64,000 nucleotides of DNA from contig NW_019091477.1 of NCBI RefSeq assembly GCF_001949145.1, forward strand, positions 782,430-846,429, written 5' to 3'. The translations under genes and the position numbers were made by a program. Shown here piece by piece: positions 61,812 through 64,000 of this stretch. Source of the stretch: Acanthaster planci (taxonomy: Eukaryota > Echinodermata > Asteroidea > Valvatida > Acanthasteridae). The notes below the pieces were generated by a model. The model made no database searches and was not told the origin of the DNA. It saw nothing but the letters and a program-made list of their open reading frames with translations. The stretch's first letter is position 1. Each line of letters opens with the position of its first letter.

Positions 61812-64000
61812 ACAGAATGCCACAGCAGGTGTAAATCCAAGTACAAGATATGTCCAATTTCCTTTTCACCGAAGATTTTCTAATCCATGCACTCATAGGG
61901 TTTGATCAGTAGGCCACAAATACCAAAGGTGACTGTGTGGTGTTGGTGCAAGGTATTGTTTGTTCATTTGTCCTTAAAGGGAGTGAACACTATTGGTTTT
62001 TTGTCGTAATTTCACAAGATTACACTGTATAATATTCACATTCACATTCCACCGACTTGTTTCATGTTTGAGTCAACTGTTTTGTGAAAAATTGAGAAAA
62101 GCAGTGTGGCATTTTCAACGCTGAAATCGAAGGTCTTGTAATTTATGTTGTGTGAAATCTATGGATTACAGGGCAGTCGTAGTAAGCGAATAACATCCTT
62201 GGGGTCAGATCGGGAAACAGGCATGACCGGTTCTCTTTCCCTTAAAAAAGGAGCAGTTTTTAACGGTTAGGAGTAATCACTGAATTTACCTTGGAGTAAT
62301 GCACCTCTTTGGCAATGTAGCATTGCGGATTTATGAAAAACTTCATCCAGGGGCACTGTCAACTTGTGTCCGTGGCACCGAAACGAGTTGGCCTATATGA
62401 CAATGCACTTACGCGAGCAAATGTGCTTAATGACCGCACTTTCACGTCAGTTGACGCGTCAGTGAAAGTCTAAAAACTCCATTCTTGATTTACTAATAAT
62501 TAGAAGCAAAGAGGAAATTATGTCTGGAAACACGGGAGGTTTAACGTGTGGAAATCATACTTGCTGTTGACGGAAATCCCTTTCACCGTTCTGCTCGGAA
62601 ACAGCCACCATATTTGGATCATACCATTATGCTCTAGGGGTGATTTTGAATTCACAAAGTTTTCACATTAAGAAAATCCTTTCCTTAAGTAAAATTTAAC
62701 TTTATACTGATCCAATTTATTTTATACTTTACACTTTACACTCAGGTTCCTATAATTTCAGTTTATAATGCTTTTGGTGAATTTCTGTCGGTCTATTTTG
62801 AGCTGTTTTTAGGTTTACCTGTTCATTAATGGAGACTCCCACAACATCTACAACCTCGACACACAAGAAAATTGGCGCCTGTTAAAGAATGTGATGTGCG
62901 AAGGAAAATGAACTCAGAATATGCTAGTCTGCTGACCATCGTAAAAAAGAGAACAAAATTTCTGTTTTCTGGAGACTAAAGCATTCTGGGCAGAAAGATT
63001 TGGCAGACTGATTGAGGCTGTTGTGTACTTTTTCACGTGAGATATTTCAGGATTATACACTTGTCCACTGTATTTTACCAATGGTGTACACTACCTTAAC
63101 ATGGATTAACTCCGTATAGCTTAGTTATTTAGTATTTTTTCCATGGCTGATGTAACATTATTTCTGTAAAATATTCTTCTGTAGAGATCGAAATTGGACA
63201 CATTACAGTGCTTAGAAATCACCAGTTTTTCATCTGCTGGGCATAATGGTCACAAAAAGTTTTCGTCGGAATGTGCACAAGTGCATTACATAGCATACAG
63301 TGCATCTGCTACACGGCAGTACTAGAAGATTTCTGTTATTACATGTAGTTGCAGGAGTTGGTCAGTTTTACTTTTTAAACGGGATGTCTTAGGGGTTTTA
63401 GTTATTGAGTTTTTTCCAGCAACTTGATTTGATTTTTTTTTTTTTCAATTCTCTTTGGGACTGGATGCATTGGTCTTGCATCAATCACCTGTCATTTGTG
63501 GCATCGGGAACTGCATTTTCATAACATTGATGCTCTTCCAAAGGCAATGACTTTTTTCTCTGTGATGTCAGATATGACATCACAGTCAGTTTTTATCTGT
63601 AATTATTCATAGGGTTCCCCAAAATATAATGTGTTCCTCATCATGCCGAGCCATGCTGTGAAATCCTTGTGCTTATCAAACCCAAGAAGTGTGATTCGAC
63701 CGTAGGACACTTCTTTCATATGTATACGTAGGTACATTTCCTTCTTGATTTTTCAATGCTTCAGTGAGTGGGGAGAGTAGTGCAGTGACGCCGTTGTCGT
63801 GTTAAAAGTGTGCACTTGTACAAAAAAATTGAATTTTTCACAGCTTCTTTTTGGTGATTGGACTGAATTGTGAAAGACCTGAGAGTGGGGAAATCAAGTT
63901 CTAATATTTCTGATTTTCTTTGGATAAGGAGAGATTACCCTACATGCGTACTTTTGTGTATTAAGTTGCTGGTGAAGAGACCGGCAGGACGGTGCAGGGG
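61812..64000. other. SMS 3' region and downstream DNA
   Basis: No recognised gene. One possible orphan exon (62813-62911) has a T-rich acceptor and stays open for 32 codons to a stop, without a partner or recognisable domain. A perfect 10+4+10 palindrome TGTGATGTCA-GATA-TGACATCACA lies at about 63561-63584. I did not find a canonical AATAAA for SMS. Confidence 0.45.

Overview
This is a 64 kb piece of an animal nuclear genome. The genes are split by many GT-AG introns, exons are GC-richer than the AT-rich introns, and the proteins are deuterostome-like. Dense short inverted-repeat elements, tRNA-derived SINEs and recurrent AGGCCTA and ACATGTAC words suggest an invertebrate deuterostome such as an echinoderm, hemichordate or lancelet. 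That placement is an inference. Two runs of N (20668-20787 and 46214-46297) are assembly gaps.

Layout: 1-10.8 kb has no recognisable gene, only repeats and a possible CpG/CCAAT stretch. Six genes follow: SYAP1 (minus, 10810-18043), RPS4 (plus, 18471-24506), UPRT (minus, 26080-29923), ABCB7 (plus, 30206-39882), an SRSF7-like splicing factor (plus, 43669-48568) and spermine synthase SMS (plus, 50792-61811). Every coding exon was joined by checking donor, acceptor and phase, and all six models close in frame (367, 260, 223, 735, 179 and 371 residues).

Organisation: SYAP1/RPS4 and UPRT/ABCB7 are two head-to-head pairs with short shared promoters (about 430 and 280 bp). RPS4 and UPRT are tail-to-tail. 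Five of the six genes (SYAP1, RPS4, UPRT, ABCB7, SMS) have their human orthologues on chromosome X, and UPRT-ABCB7 is a divergent neighbour pair there too. The window therefore looks like a compact remnant of an ancient linkage group.

The genes do not form a pathway. They are housekeeping functions: translation, mitochondrial Fe-S export, pyrimidine salvage-like, splicing and polyamine synthesis. The most unusual gene-level feature is that SMS carries two minor-spliceosome (U12) introns, one of the rare AT-AC type. The most unusual repeat-level feature is several distinct families of non-autonomous, TTAA-flanked, piggyBac-like miniature elements, mostly inside introns. There are also a large foldback element in RPS4 intron 1, a SINE abutting a SYAP1 splice donor, and several long-TIR hairpin MITEs.
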